A stretch of DNA of 64,000 nt, from NCBI RefSeq assembly GCF_048544455.1, contig NC_133536.1:199271325-199335324 (forward strand), written 5' to 3'. The stretch's first letter is position 1; each line of letters opens with the position of its first letter. Made by a program: the position numbers and the translations under genes. Below are positions 60,342-64,000 of this stretch, piece by piece. Origin of the DNA: Silene latifolia (lineage: Eukaryota; Streptophyta; Magnoliopsida; Caryophyllales; Caryophyllaceae). The notes under the pieces were generated by a model. The model was not told the DNA's origin. It saw only the letters and a program-made list of their open reading frames with translations, and ran no database searches.

Positions 60342-61527
60342 GGTTTTTTTTGTCAAACACAACCTTTAAAAACCTATTTTTTTTCCAAACACTACCTTTA
60401 AAAAAAAAGTTTGTCAAACATAACCTTAATAAAAAAAAATTTGTCAAACACGACATTTTGGCCAAAGTTTGAGTATTTGTAATGGGGTGACTTTCAGTCG
60501 ATATTTGAGATATCAAACGAGGTCGGTTTGAGATGTTCTTAAACTCGTTGGAAAGGTGGGAGTACAGGCTTTCCAGCAGTTATCAACACGGTGGTCAAAG
60601 GTGGCCTTATGTGGGATAAATTGGTGTGTAATGCTGTGTTACTCAGACACGCTGACACGTGTCGGTGTCGGACACGGCTATTTGGGGTGAATTTTCCTGT
60701 TTTGTGGTCTAAATTGAAGTGTCGAAGTGTCGTGTCGTGTCGGACACCGACACGTGTCCGACACGCGACACGGCAGTTAGGTGAAGTGTCGGAGTAACAT
60801 AGGTGTTTAGTACTGCTGCTGGCCCTCCTGCTGCAACTACTACTACTTCCACCACCATTACCACCACCACCACCACCAGCATTCGAACCCCTGACCTGTG
60901 GCACGACTAAAGCAAATGCTTTTTACCAACAGGCTACAGGGAGTGCCGGTTCGGAGTAACATAGGTGTAATGTAAGGTTGGTCACATGGGGTTGATGTAA
61001 GTCAAAGTAGGATTTTTCCGTGGGTCAATTCACTCCTCTTGAACCACCACTTGCAACCAAAAACCACCACAAACAACACAACTACGACATACCATGCACT
61101 CCCATCAACCTACATCCCAAATTTCAGACCAAAAAAAATATCATAACCTCATTAAAAGTCCCTCGAAAACCCCTCTAACAACTCATTGTAAACCCAAACT
61201 TCTACCCTTTTCTCTGACCAGCCTTACTTTATGCACCAATCGACTCTACATAAAGACATCTTTGGCAACCATGTTGACAACTCCTGGAAAGCCTGTACTT
61301 CCACCTATCTAAGAAGTCCAAGATCACTTCAAACCGACCTCGTTTGTTATCTCAAATATAGACTGAAAGTCATCCCATTGCAAAAGGTCAGGAAGTTGTC
61401 AGAATCCAGCCAAAAAGTCGTGTTTGGAAAAAAAAATTTATTAAAGGTTGTGTTTGACAAACTTTTTTTTTAAAGGCGGTGTGTAGAAAAAAAAAGTTTT
61501 TTAAAGGTTATGTTTGACAAAAAAACC
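60342..61527. mobile_element. Mutator-like non-autonomous element with long inverted termini
   Basis: A perfect 9-bp duplication TAATAAAAA (60333-60341 and 61528-61536) flanks GGTTTTTTTTGTCAAACA...TGTTTGACAAAAAAACC. Inverted similarity extends roughly 280 bp inward on each side (TCAAACGAGGTCGGTTTGA versus TTCAAACCGACCTCGTTTG). The 9-bp duplication fits Mutator-like elements. There is no transposase. A second element sits inside at 60634-60964. Confidence 0.8.
60634..60964. mobile_element. MITE nested in the Mutator-like element
   Basis: An 8-bp duplication GTGTAATG (60626-60633 and 60965-60972) flanks termini CTGTGTTACTC and GAGTAACATAG (inverted, one mismatch). The interior holds GACACGTGTCGG-type inverted phrases (60650-60800) and a (GGT)n tract on the - strand. 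The segment 60885-60940 has a tRNA-like box B (GGTTCGAAT) on the - strand, which hints at SINE ancestry. Confidence 0.7.
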
Positions 61528-61536
61528 TAATAAAAA

Positions 61537-62430
61537 ATAACTCACTCACCAGACCTTAATTTTGAACTCGTAGAAATGGAGCATCATGCATGAAAAACGG
61601 GACAACTGGATTGAAACAGTTCAGATCCGTCCAGTTTCGGATTTGCAAAATTTAAGGTTAGATCGGGGCGGTTTACTCTGGGTTCAGATTTATTTGAGTT
61701 AATTAAGTTATTAATTTAGAGATAATGATTAGTTAAATAATAAACATTCATATTACATGTCAATCTCACGTTTTCATTTCAATCGTCGGATTAGGTACAT
61801 GTTATGTTATTTGGGTTACATTATTTGGATCAGGTCAATTATATTAAGGACTAATGAAGTATGATGCACCCCTAATTCCCCCATCCATCCAAGATTCAAC
61901 TTCTTACTTCAACCCTTCTACCCTTATCTTCTCACATCCTCTATATACTAAAAGATTAACAAAATTAAAACTTTCCCGCCTAAATTTTGCGCCTAATACA
62001 CAATATTATCTCCTAATTAATTCTATACCATAAAAACTTTATGCTCATGTTATAATTTGTACACAAACGGAATTATAATATTTATAGTCATATTATTTAA
62101 CATATAGAGAGTATAAGATTCTCAAAAGGTTTGCTTCCTATCACCATTTACTTAAATAAGAAAAAATTCCCCTCCAAACTTCATTAAACACTTAATTTTT
62201 CATTTAAATATAACTTTATATCAAATTAAAACAATTTTTTAATTGGCATAAAATAAAGGCTTAAATACAAATTGCTAATCTTTGTTATAAAATGATTTGT
62301 CGTATACTTTCTGTCTATAACACAAAAATATAAATGATATTATTAGATTCGTGAAAATAAAAAATCTTTCAAACAAGTTGAGAAATTTACAAGAAAAAAA
62401 TTATTAGTTTTGTGATAAAACAAATTCATT
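61537..62430. other. AT-rich intergenic DNA, nothing recognised
   Basis: No ORF with recognisable content, no tRNA and no clear repeat borders found by eye. Confidence 0.5.
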
Positions 62431-62756
62431 AATAAGAAAAAGCCGGCTATCGGAATCGAACCGATGACCATAGCATTACAAATGCGATGCTCTAACCTCT
62501 GAGCTAAGCGGGCTCATAGAAATTCTACATACATAAAAATTATATCTTAGTTTAAGCTTATTCATTTTTATTCTTTTATGATATAAATATAAATTATCTA
62601 AATATAAAAAAAATTAAGAATAAAAAAAAGGAAATATAAAATTAAGTTTATTTCTATTTCTATAGATTTTTTATTTTTCATATAGAACAATTTTATACTA
62701 TTATATAATCTAATTTATATATTAGTTAGTATATATAATAATGATATACATTTCAT
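62431..62756 (-). other. Second nuclear insertion of plastid DNA (trnT-UGU region)
   Basis: The plastid-type trnT-UGU and very AT-rich flank resemble the plastid rps4-trnT-trnL spacer. Borders are not determined; the tRNA is the only firm part. Confidence 0.55.
62441..62513 (-). tRNA. trnT-UGU: Plastid-derived trnT-UGU, decayed
   Basis: 73 nt from GCCCGCTTAGCTCAGAGG to ATTCCGATAGCCGGCT on the - strand, anticodon UGU. The 3' side of the anticodon stem reads TGCTA where TGCGA would pair with TCGCA. One mismatch suggests a relaxed nuclear copy. Confidence 0.85.
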
Positions 62757-62759
62757 GAC

Positions 62760-64000
62760 TGTAATACTACGGATTTTATAGGCTAGTACTCGACTGAACA
62801 TGGCCTACTCGGTCGAGTAGTGTGTGTCGTGGAGTCTGTTTGGCTACTGTCGAGGAACACTCGGCCGAGTAAGATGAATACTCGACCGAGTAGAAGATAC
62901 TCGGCCGAGTATACTCTATACTCGACCGAGTATCCGGTCCACGAGTGATATTTCAGCGGTTTGATTCGGGAGTAATTAGAGGTTATATAATTTTGATAAT
63001 CAGTTTCTAAACATCATTTTACAAAACCTAATCAAACGTACGACGCCCTAATCACTCCCAATCTCTCCTCTATGTATGTGTGGACAGTCTTAGCAATCGC
63101 ATTCAATCCTTCATCCTTTCGTCGGTAAGTTTTTATTCCCATGTTTGTTGATGATTAATTCTAGGGTTTGCCTTTAATCATGAATTGGGGGAAATGGGGT
63201 TTTGCAGTTAGTGATTGGAATTATGTGATTGTTGTTGTAGGTGACGATGTGGTATTTGTTATGCATTTGTATGGTTGATTGCAGCGTAAGCGGATTGCGA
63301 AAAGGTAGGGTTTCCCTACTCAGTTCCTGTTTAATTGATTTGAGATATATTGTTGTACTGTGTATGATTGTTGTTATCTGCTGATCATCGGAGTGTCGAT
63401 GTTGTGATGGTGGATGTGATGTTGTGGTGTGGTGATGATTGTGATTGTGACTGTGATTGTGATTGTGATTGTGATTGTGATTGTGTTGTGATGGTTGTGG
63501 TGGAGTCACTTGCGGGAGTGGCTTCACGCCCTAATTCGCCCTCCGTGGAACCCGTCACGGGAGGGGATGTGCACATTAAGGGACAGGGTTATCGCTCGTT
63601 GATGAGCGGGATTTTGGTGGGGATTGGCTGCGGTCTCCCACTGACGGCGTAGCCTACCTGTTGCGATGGGTAGTCTGGCATGGCTGCACACCTTGGTGTG
63701 TAGTCGGTTACTGTGTGAGATCGGGAGACCGGGGACGGAGGATGATCAGCTGGTTACTTTATGCGCTTGTCTTATTTTAATTATTCAGTAACTGACCCCG
63801 TTGTTATTTTATAAAACCTGCGGTGATCCATTCAGGGATGGTGAGCAGATTGTGGCAGGTAATGCAGATGTTTAGCTATGGGACAGTCATGGGGAGTCAT
63901 CACTTCGACTCTAGCTTCCGCCGTTACGAGTTTAGCTGTCTTTGATTTCTGTTGTATTGAGATCTTATACTTTTATTTTGAGTTGGTCTGAGATAATGTA
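62760..64000 (+). repeat. Partial LTR of a C-family element (E), cut by window end
   Basis: Starts TGTAATACTACGG like the element C LTRs. It shares with them CACTTGCGGGAGTGGCTTCA and the GATGTGCACATTAA phrase. The palindromes near 62790-62940 have the form CTCGRCCGAG instead of CTCGATCGAG. The body continues to the window edge. The ORFs at 63174-63652 read the microsatellite and LTR and are not supported as genes. Confidence 0.8.
63433..63487. repeat. (GATTGT)n microsatellite in LTR E
   Basis: About nine GATTGT units with one GACTGT variant. Confidence 0.85.

Noticed and set aside
60539-60904. 121-residue ORF on the - strand with Gly-rich start
   Set aside because: It spans a (GGT)n tract and the inverted termini of two DNA transposons; no recognisable protein.

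Overview
This is nuclear DNA from a flowering plant, made almost entirely of nested transposable elements. The evidence is spliced-gene signals, a nuclear tRNA-Leu(AAG) gene, two pieces of plastid DNA and the plant Tat, Athila and chromovirus-type Ty3/gypsy lineages. The palindrome ACTCGATCGAGT recurs throughout. I associate such repeats with Caryophyllales, possibly Caryophyllaceae, but that placement is inference. I see no ordinary single-copy host gene.

Layout. 1-22915 is an old, internally deleted Tat-like Ty3/gypsy element (A, + strand). Its protease domain is split at 888/17599 by a young Tat element (B, 889-17598, - strand). B has 2.37-kb LTRs, gag-protease, and a pol with RT, RNase H, a second RNase H and integrase. 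Its 3' region carries two intron-containing genes on the opposite strand. A also carries an antisense gene (19050-21610, - strand), a 112-bp tandem array and a 3' LTR ending at 22915.

22916-53377 is a head-to-tail series of three insertions of one unusual non-LTR retrotransposon, here called N. The copies are separated by very long (AAT)n or (AAC)n arrays. N encodes an N-terminal Cys/His cluster, a reverse transcriptase, a CCHC knuckle and a C-terminal motif resembling a restriction-like endonuclease. N copy 1 is interrupted by element C (23469-30759), a non-coding Ty3/gypsy-type element. A 4.7-kb segment spanning the C/N boundary is then tandemly duplicated (about 27197-31887 and 31888-36590). 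N copy 2 is interrupted by an Athila-type element (D, 41873-51490) with a perfect GTTCC target-site duplication. N copy 3 is only the last ~100 bp.

53390-64000 holds an L1 fragment, plastid-derived DNA with trnI-CAU, a 5'-truncated L1 element, AT-rich DNA, a 763-bp Helitron, the tRNA-Leu gene, a small inverted-repeat element and a Mutator-like element with a nested MITE. A decayed plastid trnT-UGU and the start of another C-family LTR complete the window.

The main leads are four. (1) N has R2-like architecture and appears to insert into its own microsatellite tails. (2) The antisense gene of B and the LTR of B share a promoter core. (3) The same 10-bp palindrome is amplified in unrelated LTR elements. 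(4) Blocks in which CAG/CTG is systematically corrupted between repeat copies look like a sequencing artefact; they create false frameshifts and affect how every broken ORF here should be read.
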